Source: Nilaparvata lugens (Eukaryota > Arthropoda > Insecta > Hemiptera > Delphacidae). From it: a DNA stretch of 64,000 nt. Shown piece by piece: positions 1 through 12,600 of this stretch (within the stretch, counting starts at the first letter, position 1; each line of letters begins with the position of its first letter). The notes under the pieces were generated by a model. The model was not told the DNA's origin. It was given only the letters and a program-made list of their open reading frames with translations, and did not search any database. The stretch spans positions 60,884,553 to 60,948,552 of the forward strand of contig NC_052507.1 in assembly GCF_014356525.2 (NCBI RefSeq), in the 5' to 3' direction. The translations under genes and the position numbers were made by a program.

Positions 1-945
1 GAAACATTGAGAAATCTCCTCTTCTAATATTGCTGTTAGTCTTGTAATGCAATTGTCACAAAACTATATTTTTCAAAAAATCGAGATTCTTCTGGAAGTT
101 CAAGCCAAGTTCTCCTCCGAAGTTTTTGGCTTTCATCAGAATCCTCCAATGTATGTAACTCATTCTAGTATATATTTTTTTCGAAATTTAAATTTTCTTC
201 TAATTGAAGTCAAACTATGCTCCTAAAGTTTGAGTAAGTTTGAGTTTCTTTTCAAGTTTTAAAATTTTCAATTATTAATACAGTATTTTTTTAGTTATCA
301 GTGGTGATTTAGTAAAGTATTCTAATTTAATTTGGTTTTAACTTTTCTAAATTCTTAGTTTATAAATATTTTGGACTCTAAATTGGATAAAAATCATGAA
401 GTGTAAACTTAACCCATTTTTGGACAATTTCTATCTCAATTTGGGAAAGGAACAGTTTTGGGCTTTAAGCCTGTTGTTCCTTCCCCAATCATTCATAGTT
501 TAGAATGATATTGTATGTATCAATGTATAAATAAATAATAAAAAAATAATAAATCTTGTGATAATTCCAATCAGAGCGAATTGTGGAATGTGTGCTAGCC
601 AAGTGTAGAGTAGGAGAGAGTAGTCTAGTTGCTTTCTCTGACATGAGGGACAGGGAACAGACAAGGCTGACAGCAGCCGAAGGCAGGAGCTGTGGGAACG
701 TTGGGTTATCTAATGCCCGCCAACCACTACAGCCATTCTTTGTTCATATTTTGCAACTTAATTATAACTCAACGTTATCTAATAATTTATTTGCCGATTT
801 GATGAGTTGCTGTTACAGATAATCTTGTCAGATCGATGGTTTGAAAACTCTCAGTAACCTGTAAGAAGTAGATCTGAAATGGTGGAGAGGTTTTGATAGG
901 CGGCAAAGAACTAAATTATTCAACGAAAATATTGTAATAAAAACA
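1..945. other. Gene-free AT-rich stretch
   Basis: I see no coding exon here. Short open frames lack flanking splice sites and recognisable domains. The only structured item is a retroelement-like 3' tail at about 437-552. Confidence 0.5.
437..552 (+). repeat. Dispersed retroelement 3'-tail fragment, copy 1
   Basis: The sequence has a TTTGGGAAAGGAA block, a CTTCCCC complement-like block, and then an AT-rich end with AATAAATAAT runs. Related tails occur at about 13,190-13,290, 15,240-15,350 and 58,735-58,860 on the plus strand and at 8,685-8,750 on the minus strand. An A-rich terminus and the absence of an associated ORF suggest 5'-truncated LINE or SINE ends. The family is not identified. Confidence 0.45.
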
Positions 946-1050
946 ATATGAAAACTTTTAGTAACTTTTATTAAAAAATTAAAATATTTTAACGACTAGT
1001 TTCGACCATAGGTCATTTCCAAGTTTAAGGTAATAAAAGTTTTTATATTG
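946..1050 (-). repeat. Half fold-back of the GTTTCGACC family
   Basis: This AT-rich arm ends in a GTTTCGACCATAGGTCATTT block at about 999-1018. The same arm and block make up the left half of the complete fold-back at 29,543-29,737. Only one arm is evident here, so it looks like a solo or truncated copy. Confidence 0.55.
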
Positions 1051-1257
1051 TTGTTATTTGAATCAAGTAGCCCATATAAGCGAATAGGAGTGATTTTATT
1101 AAAATATTGTAGTATTTCGAAAACAAAATACAATATGAAACTTGATCTCGTTTATGAAAATATTTTAGGATTTTGAAACCAAAATACAATATTTCAGATT
1201 GTAAACAATTTGACATTTTTACTTTGAAATCTAACACTCAACTCAATTCGAAATAAA

Positions 1258-1471
1258 CAATACAAATCAACATAACTTGGAACAATACTCATGATATAGA
1301 ATATATGGAATACATTACTGCTAATACAAATCAATATAAATACAAACAATACAAATCAACATAACTTGGAACAATACTCATGATATAGAATATATGGAAT
1401 ACATTACTGCTAATACAAATCAATATAAATACAAACAATACAAATCAACATAACTTGGAACAATTCTCATT
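1258..1471. repeat. 89-bp tandem repeat, about 2.4 copies
   Basis: Units start at 1258, 1347 and 1436 with an exact 89-base period and near-perfect identity. A diverged stretch of the same unit reappears at about 2019-2055, on the far side of the fold-back at 1476-2018. That fold-back therefore appears to have inserted into the array. Confidence 0.85.
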
Positions 1472-1475
1472 ATGG

Positions 1476-2018
1476 GCACGGTCTGGGAACACGAAAAAGT
1501 GGTAAATTGTTCTAGCTCCAATAGAAAATTGTTCAATCACGTGACTAGTGCAAAATGCTCCTATGGAACGCCATTTAAAAATCGTTGGTTCAAGCTTTTG
1601 GCGCGCACTTATGAAGTTGATTTACACCAAAATGTGTCGATAACTAGCTGCGTAAATGAACAAAGGCTGTTTTACAAACTTACCATACAGAAAAGTGTGC
1701 ATTTCTTTCATTCCATTACTCTCAAATTTTCTATAGAGAAAAATTCATTTAACGAATGGTTATCAAACATAATTTTGTTGGTTATGTATTATATGGCAAT
1801 GCTAAGGTAAACAAACAAGCTATCAGTGCATGCGCAGAGAAGGCTCTGAAAGCTTGAACTGTTACAATTTACCAGGCTTCGACTGTGGGGCAGGAATTTG
1901 GAACTGGAAATAGTCTCTGGAACAGAATCTGTCAAAATTCTTCCCATGGGACGCGGAACTTTTTTCCTGGTAAATTGTGAATCGGACAATTTACCACATT
2001 CCATGTTCCCAGAACGGG
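1476..2018. repeat. Fold-back element inside the 89-bp array
   Basis: Outer arms at about 1476-1510 and 1984-2018 are inverted copies with a CTGGGAACA core. A second inverted pair, sharing ACAATTTACCAGG, lies inside at about 1863-1875 and 1965-1977. I see no transposase ORF. It looks like a non-autonomous palindromic element. Confidence 0.6.
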
Positions 2019-4819
2019 CTCAATATAGAATATATTGTATACAGTAATGCTAAAACTATACAATTCACAACTCACACAACGAACATAATCCAAAACGAGT
2101 TAACAAACACAGAACTCAATACAGCTCATCTGAACTCAAGATAACTTGAAACAACTCTGACGCACAGCACTGCGATTCGCTTGACGGTGACAGCGACGAT
2201 TTCAACCATTTAACCACTGCTTAAAGATTTTGCCACTCCCGTAGCGTCATGCGATTCGTAGTGGTATGGACAAGACTTGATATTTGACTTCTTTGTCTTA
2301 CGTTATCTCAAGCTAATCTCAATCACACTACACTGCATTACAAAATTCGTCTCAAAATTACTCAACATAATTCCATAAAAATCAACATGAACTTTTCGTG
2401 AACAGACGAAAAGAGACGTGAACAGACGATAATATTATCTGGGGCCAAGTATAAAATTATATTAATTTTCATTTTCTTTTCTCTTTTCCACCCATTGCTT
2501 TCTAGTCTCTATGCTCTGAACTGGAGAGTGGGTCAGAGTGGTCAAAATGTTAACCGTTATTGGGCTTATGCCTATTACAGAGTAAATAAAGGAGTTTTAA
2601 AAACTCTCAGACGTTTAAACAAAGCAATGTTGTTAGAGCAGTCCTGTTCTCATTCTCTCGTCCCAACAAACAAGTGAGGAATAGCATTTATCAATAGTCT
2701 TCCTTCTGCTGATAAGTTTCCTTAATGAACTAATTGTGAATTGTATTTACTTATGACTGCTTTCCTATAGTAGTTTATCAATGAGGTTCGACCAATTTAA
2801 TAATCGGAAGCTGAATTCTTCCATAATTCCTAATTAGACCTATACTTCTTTCTTGTCATTGAAGAGAAACTTTAATATCATGTCTCACAAATTTAACCTA
2901 TATTTTCAAAATGAGTTGTCTCTTCTCTTCTGTATTTCACATAATATATACTTTATAACTTCTAATTTATTAATTTGCCATTTTGTATTCTTCCGTCTCA
3001 TCTCACACCACATTCCATCAATTAATCCACTTTTCTCAACATATAAATTCCCATTTGTATCATCCAGTTTGTTCGTTAAGATTATGTATATTGGATGCTA
3101 CTAGACAACTCGCTCCTCTCTCACAGGCATGTGCCCATAAGAGGAGCCTCCAATGGAATGTATTTTTATTTTTTACATGCAAATATAATTGTATTGTTAA
3201 TCTTTTTTGGAGGATAAAGAATTTAAATTTCATTATTACGTGTTTTCTCAGTCGGTTAACTTTCTTGTTTCTTCTCAGTTTGTCTGGAAATCCACTTCTT
3301 TTCAAGATGTTTCCACTTTATTCACATGACCTATCATGTTGCTTACTTCTTACAATCTTTCCAGAAGTTTTCTTCTGTTGCACCTTCTCAGTTCATTTGC
3401 TATCATGCATCCACTTTCCTGGTTCATTGATTCTTCATCAGACCCAAATGACAATAGAGGATTAAGCCGTGACTTCTTGTTTGAATCTTCTGAACTCACG
3501 CTTAAAAGCCGTAACGCTAGGTTACTTGTGATGGGCCTTGATTCAATGTTGATCTAGAACTAGTTGAATCAACTATATGTTTCAGAACGGTTCAACTGTT
3601 ATCTATGCTCAGCTTAAACTAGTTAACGGTTCAAACCACATCTCACATATTATTTTCGTACATTTTATGTTATCACCAAAAAATAATACTGTAGTCAACT
3701 GCAATACTAGACAATCCATTGTAGTAGCACGGGATAAAAATTTACCTTTTTTATTTCAAAATTATACATATTTGAGGGCTCCGTAGATTTCATCTTCTAT
3801 TGCTCAACAAAACTCTACTCGAATTGATTGCTTTTTTGTTTTAGAATAGCATTAGATAATAATCCTTCTGCAACTGTAACATCATTGAAGATTATTAATT
3901 TATTTGTTAATTTTTGCAAAAAAATAGATATGGGAGCACAATGATGTTACATAATGCCCTCTTAACACAAGGATGATTAAATATACAATTGAGAATACAG
4001 TTCAATATAGTAAATTCTTTATAATATTATATAAGCAAACGTAAAATCTAGAGTAGAATATGAAACTAAATATATAAAAGTAAATGGAAATTTCATGTGA
4101 AAAGTTGAAAAAGTAGTATTAGGGTATTGGCTTGTCTACAGATGGAAATACAGCTTGTCTACAGGTCGAATTTCCATCTCGCTGTTTACCCTTTTGTCAA
4201 TATTTGCAGTAGCAGAAGTCTCCGGAGTGATTTATTGCATTTAATTGAGATTTTCGTTTAATAATAACTATTGGATTGTTTTTCTCATTGGTATTTTTTA
4301 ACATCGCAAACCAGTCGTTTTATTGAAATTGAACACATTTACGTTTCTGCAGATTCATCGATATCAACTATCAATATAAAAACTGTTATGCTTGTAAAGC
4401 AAACACGTTAACGTTTCAACTCGTTCATCAACTAGTTGAATCTTATTGAATAACAGTTGAAACATGAACGACTCATCACCACTAGATGAGATCGATCACC
4501 CAGATCAGTTGTAACGGCAATCTGTGGATGCATCGGCCAATTATTTATGAAACACACGATGGCTTGCCTGCCTTGCCTTGCCACGGTGTGGTGTGGCTTC
4601 CTAGCCTGGAGCCGCCGACCAGTAATTATTATGCCCAACTCTATTGTGTGCCGCTACTTCAACTTTACATTCTGTAATATGTTTACCTTAGTATAATATG
4701 GATGTTGAACATACTATGATACCTTCTACTAAATAGTGTTTCTTACTATGCTTTCTAGACCTTCACATTATGTTCATTCATCTATCGTTTAGTCTTTTTG
4801 AAATTGGTTGAACTTTTGC
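2019..4819. other. Gene-free stretch with one dispersed repeat
   Basis: No exon is supported. It contains a ~150-bp dispersed repeat (3084-3233). Around 4197-4220 it carries a block shared, inverted, with the fold-back at 28,051-28,213. Confidence 0.45.
3084..3233 (+). repeat. 150-bp dispersed repeat, copy A
   Basis: It is almost identical to 30,159-30,308, with only a handful of differences over ~150 bases, in the same orientation and 27 kb apart. The right end is AT-rich (GGATAAAGAATTTAAATTT), which resembles a retroposon 3' end. Confidence 0.8.
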
Positions 4820-6443
<1,624 letters not shown>

Positions 6444-6576
6444 ACTCAACTCTTATTGGTTACCTAATGCTAATACTACTCAATATTTAGTTTAGTATGA
6501 ATGTTGAACCTACCATGATACTTACCATATCTTCTCCAGAATATGTTTCTTACTACGCAAACTTGGATGTATAATT

Positions 6577-8127
6577 GACCGCGCGAAGTGAGGTCTAAGA
6601 TTCAAGTCGACGGTTTGGCATTTCTCTTTATGTTTATATGTTGCGCATTTACGGCGAAACGCGGTAATAGATTTTCATGAAATTTGACAGGTATGTTCCT
6701 TTTTAAATTGCGCGTCGACGTATATACAAGGTTTTTGGAAATTTTGCATTCCAAGGATAATATAGAAGGAAAAAGGAGCTTCCTTCATACGCCAATATTA
6801 GAGTAAAAATCAGACTATAGAATTATTCATCATAAATAAGCTGTCGAGTGGATTATAAATTGCATGCCATGACGCATGTAATCAATATCTCAATGTAAAT
6901 TGGTAAAAAATCAGCAGCTGTGTAGACTGATCAATTGCATGCCTCATTGAATGTAATTTTTATGCACTATCAAATGAACTATTGATATTGCAATTAATAA
7001 CTAAAATAATATAGTATTGTCTCTCGAACTTTCTCTGCTTTGAACTCGGGCTGTCCTGTTGCCGGTATGTCTTGAATGAGATTAGCTTTTGATGTTAGCA
7101 TTTTTGGTACACCAACCCCAACAGCCATTAGCCGTTTTCACACCGATAGCTCGCCGACACGACATACAAACAGGATTTACTCTGATAGAAAGTATAAGAG
7201 GAGGCTGCGGTTTATAACTGCGCGAGGTCTACTGTTCACAGAACTACTAGTAAGTTTATTCATTGACCGAACGAAGTGAGGTCTAAGATTCAAGTCGACG
7301 GTTTGGCATTTCTCTTAATGTTTATATATTTATATATTGCGCATTTACAGGGAAACACGGTAATAGATTTTCATGAAATTTGACAGGTATGTTCCTTTTT
7401 AATTGCGCGTCGACGTATATACAAGGTTTTTGGAAATTTGCATTTCAAGGATAATATAGAAGGAAAAGGAGCTTCCTTCATACGCCAATATTAGAGTAAA
7501 AATCAGACTATAGAATTATTCATCATAAATCAGCTGACAAGTGATTACACAGGTCTGTGGAGAAGCCAGTCTATTGCTGTATTTCCATAGAAAAATCAGA
7601 ATAATTATTAATAGATAGAATAAATAGAATTATTCATCATAAATAAGCTGTCAAGTGGATTATAAATTGCATGCCATGACTCATGACTCGTAACTTGGTA
7701 AAAAATCAGCAGCTGTGTAGACTAATCAATTGCATGCAATTTTTATGCACTATTAAATGAACGATTGATTGCGTGCAGTAACGCATGCTATTAATAACTA
7801 AAATAACATAGTATTGGCTCTTTTGCATAAAGTGGTTGTCCTAGTGTTTTTACTGTTTCATTGAAATCTGCTGTATTGTCTCTCAAATTTTTTCTGCTTT
7901 GAACTCGGGCTGTCCTGTTGCCAGTCTGTCTTGAAGGAGATTAGCTTTTGATGTTAGCATTTTTGGTACACCAACCCCAACAGCCATTAGCCGTTTTCAC
8001 ACCGATATCTCGTTGACACGACATACAGACAGGATTTACTCTGATGGACAGTATAAGAGGAGACTGCGGTTTATAACTGCGCGAGGTCTACTGTTCACAG
8101 AACTACTAGTAAGTTTATTCATATATC
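6577..8127. repeat. Two tandem copies of a ~0.7-0.9 kb repeat
   Basis: Copy 1 (6577-7264) and copy 2 (7265-8127) both begin with a GACC...GCGAAG or ACGAAG...GGTC hairpin. Both end with a shared ~180-bp block (7085-7262 and 7947-8130). Copy 2 carries an extra ~170 bp. Short frames inside give similar peptides only because the DNA is duplicated. Confidence 0.8.
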
Positions 8128-8254
8128 GTTTAGTCTCATTGAAATTGGTTGAACTTTTTACTACCCAATTCATATTCGTAGTAGTCTTGGCGACGAAATT
8201 GCTGTCCTCTCATTGGTTAGCCTGTGAAATGTGAGACTATATTTCGGTTCCTGT

Positions 8255-8640
8255 TAATCAATTCCTATTGACTGTTATCATGACTATGGAATCGTTGCTC
8301 GCTCATTGGCTAGCTTGTGACTGCATTACAAAATACAGTACAGTACTTTACTGCTTTGTGACTGCTTAACTTAACTCTCATTGGTTATTATCATGAGGAC
8401 GGAATCGCCACTCTCCCATTGGATAGCTTGTGATTTGTTGAATTCTCTCTTACTCAACTCTCATTGGCCGTTGTTATGAGAACGGAGCCGCTAATCTGTT
8501 TATAGTTAGTGAGCTGTTGTTTTGTTATTCAATGTTTTTGATAGCTTGTGATTATATTGAGTTTTATGTTGCTTAAACTCATTGGCTGATGTCTTGACAA
8601 CGGAATCGCTACTCTCTTAATAGTTACCTTGTGATTTTGT
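8255..8640. repeat. Degenerate ~110-bp tandem repeat, about 4 copies
   Basis: A motif of the form GAACGGAATCGCTACTCTC followed by ATAGCTTGTGATTT recurs near 8280, 8392, 8480 and 8595 with growing divergence. I see no coding sequence. Confidence 0.55.
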
Positions 8641-8684
8641 TGATGCCTATGCTTTATTGATTTATACAATAAGTACATCATCAA

Positions 8685-8750
8685 AATTATAGGGAGAGAA
8701 GAAATAAGGAAACCTTGTGCTATTCCCCTTCCAAATCTAGATAAGGTTAT
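8685..8750 (-). repeat. Dispersed 3'-tail fragment, inverted copy
   Basis: Its reverse complement matches 15,245-15,310 closely, including the AATAGCACAAG and ACCTTATTT blocks. It is the only minus-strand member of the tail family in the window. Confidence 0.55.
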
Positions 8751-9313
8751 ACATAGTCCGAAATAGGTTAAGTCTTGTATTTGTTCACTTCACAAAAGCT
8801 GTAGTCCTTTATTATTTTCACAAAGTAGATTTAATTTAGATGCTTCAAAACCAAACAAAGAAGAAATATTTTACATTATTATCACTGAAATAGAAAAGAT
8901 TCACACATATTAAAGAAATAATTTTAGAGGACCAAAAAACTAACTTAATTCTAAAAGCACAGCTGTTCTTCTTGCTGAATTGATGATTGGTTGAATTCTC
9001 TTTTACTTAACTCTCTCACTGTTTGAGCAGCGTATTTTCAACGGTGTGATTTTTTTTAAAGGCGTCAATAGAATTTAAGATTATAGTTTCGTGTTTTTGG
9101 AAAGCCAAATAAAACAATAAGGATCATTTCAACTGAATTTTAAAGCTTAGAAGAATCATTTTGTGAGGAGAGTTGAAATGTATAGCATTCATGTTGTGAG
9201 GAGAGTGAAATGTAACTGTTGGATATTATTTTGGAAAAGAAACAACGTTTTTATTACAGACGAATTATATTATTTCATACAAGTTTTGTTCAATTAGATC
9301 TTGTATTTTCCAG

Positions 9314-9387
9314 CTCATCCTAGATTTACTCCGCTCGGCCTGTTCACTGTCTGACTTACTAATTCATGCTGCTCGTTTGAAATCAAG
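9314..9387 (+). other. Orphan exon candidate
   Basis: The 74-base segment is preceded by a TTTTCCAG acceptor and followed by AAG|GTGAGT, a near-ideal donor. Exactly one frame is open throughout: 24 codons beginning LILDLLRSACSLSDLL and ending in a phase 2 donor. The other two frames contain stops. No partner exon was recognised nearby, and a chance occurrence is possible. Confidence 0.25.
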
Positions 9388-9389
9388 GT

Positions 9390-10430
9390 GAGTACAGTTT
9401 CTCTTAACGTGAAATTCCCAAATTCCCACCACATTCTATTTAATTTTATTTAATCATTTATCTATTCAATGCTACATAAAACACAATCCATTAAAATAAT
9501 TGGGGAAGGACCAACAAGCACAACCCTGATTCATACAGTAGTTCAAAAGGTAATTTATGTTTCATTCACTTTTGGATTTGAGTCCAATTTTCAGTACATT
9601 TTTTTTAACATCTTTATTGCCCATAAAAACAAAATACAAAATAAAAACTTACAAAAGAAATATTCTAGATTATAATATTATGCTATTTTACAAATAAATT
9701 GAAATTACATGGCACCACCCAGCAAGGGCAAACCCCTGACCGCTGAGTGAGAGTATCAGCTGTTTAGACAATATAAAAATTTATTCACTAATAATCAAAG
9801 CTACAAAAAATCGAAGTTAACAATAAATTACTAGCATATATACATTAAAAACAAGAAATTTCAGATTTATATAGCTTTAAACCAAATAACTAAATTACAC
9901 TCACTAATCACTGTCTTGTGCATGTCTTTTAAGTGTAACATGCACAAGATTAGATGTCTGAATGTTCAATATTATTTGTTTAAAAGGAATTGAATCAGCT
10001 GGTAGTTTAAACGTGGAATGTAACCAATTGTAATGAGTTCTATCATAGACTGATCATAGCCCCTGAATAGATCATTCCTGGATTTAGTTAAACTTCTCTT
10101 GAGAATATGTGCCGTACTTTTCATATACATAAACTCTGAATGAAAACTCATCTGCTCCTGGCTATTGCGTTGTTCGCACATCATACAGCTGCTTCTCTTA
10201 TACATCTTCGAGGCACGAGCATTCTTCCGTGGTATTCAATGTACACAGAAGATGTTGTTCACTGCAAGCATGCGGTAGACAATATGAGTCAACCAATGAT
10301 TTTCAATTATTGGAGAAAAGAATCCTACTTCTTCCACAAACTTCTTACTATTTCTGTTGTTGAGATTAGATTACAGGCTGCTTCAACACAGAAGATCACC
10401 GACTAGACCTATTATCTTATTGCAATGGAG
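9390..10430. other. Gene-free stretch
   Basis: It holds a perfect 11-bp hairpin, CTTGTGCATGT with its complement (about 9914-9947). It also has a pair of overlapping opposite-strand frames at 9972-10,406 with no recognisable domain. The plus frame starts with a signal-like MKTHLLLAIALFAHH but has no splice or family support. Confidence 0.4.
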
Positions 10431-10435
10431 CAGCA

Positions 10436-11130
10436 TCAAGAAGAAGCCTAAAGAAGCAAAAAAAAAGAAAAAGAAGAAGATGATGAAGAATAAGGAGAAG
10501 AAGTAGAAGGAGGTTAATAAAGAGAAGAATGAGTAGGTGAAGAAGGAGAAGTGGGAGATGGAGGTGGAGGTGAAGAAGATAGTGGAGAAGGAGAAGAAGA
10601 AAATGGTGGAGAAGTAGAAGCAGAAGAAGAAGAAAATGGTGGAGAAGTAGAAGCAGAAGAAGAAGAATAAGGAGAAGGAGTAGGAGAAAAAAAAGATGGT
10701 GAAGAAGAAGAAGGAGAATAAGACGAATAAAAAGAAGAAGAAGAAGTAGAAGAAGATGATGATTATGAAGAAGAAAAAGAAGATGATGAAGGAGAAGAAG
10801 AAAAAGAAGATGAAGAAGAAGACGAATAAGAAGAAGAGAAAGAAGTGGGAGATGGAGGTGGAAGTGAAGATGAAGAAGGAGAAGAGATGATGGTGGAGAA
10901 GTAGAAGGAGAAGGGAAAGAATAAGGAGAAGAAGGAGTAGGAGAAAAAAGATGGAGGAAGAGAAGAAGAAGAAGGGGAAAAGGAGAAGAAGAAGATGAAG
11001 TTGAAGGAGGAACAAGGAGTAAGAGGAGGAAAAGAATGGTACAAATTTAGAGGGGTAGGGGAACAAAAATAAGTTAGAAAGGGAAGGAGATGGAGGTAAA
11101 AAAGAACAAGTTGTAGAAACACAGAATGAA
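10436..11130. repeat. Purine-only (GAA/GGA-rich) tract
   Basis: About 700 bases are nearly all A and G on the plus strand, in degenerate GAAGAAGGAGAA patterns. Long minus-strand frames of F, S and L here are low-complexity artefacts. Confidence 0.9.
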
Positions 11131-11439
11131 GTTGCAAAAGAAGAAGACCAGTAAGAAAAATACTAGCGAAGGTCTATTGTTGCGTAACAATTCGAGCAAA
11201 TCTACTAAACACTTTCCCGATAATAGAAAGAGAAAAAGGCGAGTAGGAAAGATAAAGAGTGAGAGAACGATGAGAGGAGTGCGAAGTCCAGTGCGGGTCG
11301 TCACGATATCGACCTGGACAATCCAGAGAGGAGAAGCTGGAGGCTGGAGGCTGGTGGAGATGCAAAAGAATGTGCAAAGGCTACTATAACCAAAGTGCTC
11401 CTGTCACTGCAAAGAAGAGCAGATCTAGGAAAGAGATAC

Positions 11440-12600
11440 TCTACTGACCAGCATTATCACTATTCTCTATCAAGTACCCTTTTTATATTTCAATCACTAT
11501 TTGGTTCTTGTACCTTCTTCAACCTTTTGTACCTTCTGCTACTTTTGATTCCTCTTCTACCTCTTCTATTTTTTTCTCTTTACCTCTCTCTATTGCTCTC
11601 TATTTATACAATTATAAACATTACTTTCATCGTATCTATGTTTTTATCTTTTTTTACTACTCTCATTTCTCTCTTTTTTTCTTGCCTTTTTCCTCGTTTT
11701 TCTATCTTCCCCACCTCCACTCCTCCACGTTTTCTCTTCTTTCATTTTCTGTTCATCCTTCGCCTTGTCACACCATTCACCTTCGCCATCCGGTGGTCAG
11801 ACCAGCCTTTTTGTTTATTTCTTTTCCTTCTCTTCCATTTCGTCTACTTTCATATTTATTCATATTCTTAATCAACTGCTTCTCCCGTTTGAACTCTGTC
11901 TTCTCCCCTTTTTTCTTTTGTCGTTATCATCCCACCTATTTTACATCCCACTTCTTTCCTATTTCCATTCTTCTGTTTACTTGAGTTTCTTTTCTCTTTT
12001 TCTACTCTTACTTCCTTTCTCTTCTTGATTTCGTTTCTATTCCTTCTTATACCTCCATTTTTCTTGTCCTGTTCCTTTATCCCTTTCTTCTTACCCTTTC
12101 CTTTTTATTTTTTCGTTTTTCTTCCTCTGCTAAATTTTTCCTCTTCTCTTTTTCTCTCCTATGACTTCTCTTCCTTATTACTCATCAAGTTATTCCACAG
12201 CTTCTATTTACCTCTTTTATCTTCAATTTCTTCTACGTAATATACTTTCTTCTCCAGAGGAAAGTTTTCTTGCTCTTTGAAAGTCCTCTTCTCTTGCTCT
12301 CCTCTAATATATCTTCTTTATTCTTATCTTTCTGCACCTACCTCTTTATTCTATATTTCTTCTTTTATTTTCCTCTCCTATTCATAACTTTCTTCTACTT
12401 AATATACTTTCTTCTGCAAAGGAAAGTTCTCTCGCTCTTCCAAACCACCTTCCTCTTGTTCTCCTCTTAATTTGTTTATTCTTCTCTTTCTGCACCTAAC
12501 TCTTTTCTTCTCGAATCTTCTTCCTCTGCCATTCTTCTTTTTCCTCCTTCTTAATTTCATTTACGACTATTCCCTCAACTCCTCTTCCTCTATTATTGAT
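11440..12600. repeat. Pyrimidine-rich (CTT/TTC) tract
   Basis: About 1.1 kb is strongly C/T-biased on the plus strand, with degenerate CTTCTTTTCCTCTT patterns. It mirrors the purine tract ~300 bp upstream. Frames here are low-complexity F/L/S artefacts. Confidence 0.88.

Noticed and set aside
10140..10406. Small secreted peptide with a signal-like N-terminus
   Set aside because: The opposite strand is open over much of the same stretch, there is no splice or homology support, and AT-rich DNA often yields hydrophobic starts.
10383..11137. Long minus-strand frames rich in F, S and L (227 and 124 codons)
   Set aside because: They are translations of a purine-only tract. The composition is one-sided and there is no domain or start context.
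11395..12470. Several overlapping plus-strand frames of 66-158 codons
   Set aside because: Pyrimidine-rich low complexity gives stop-free frames in all phases.
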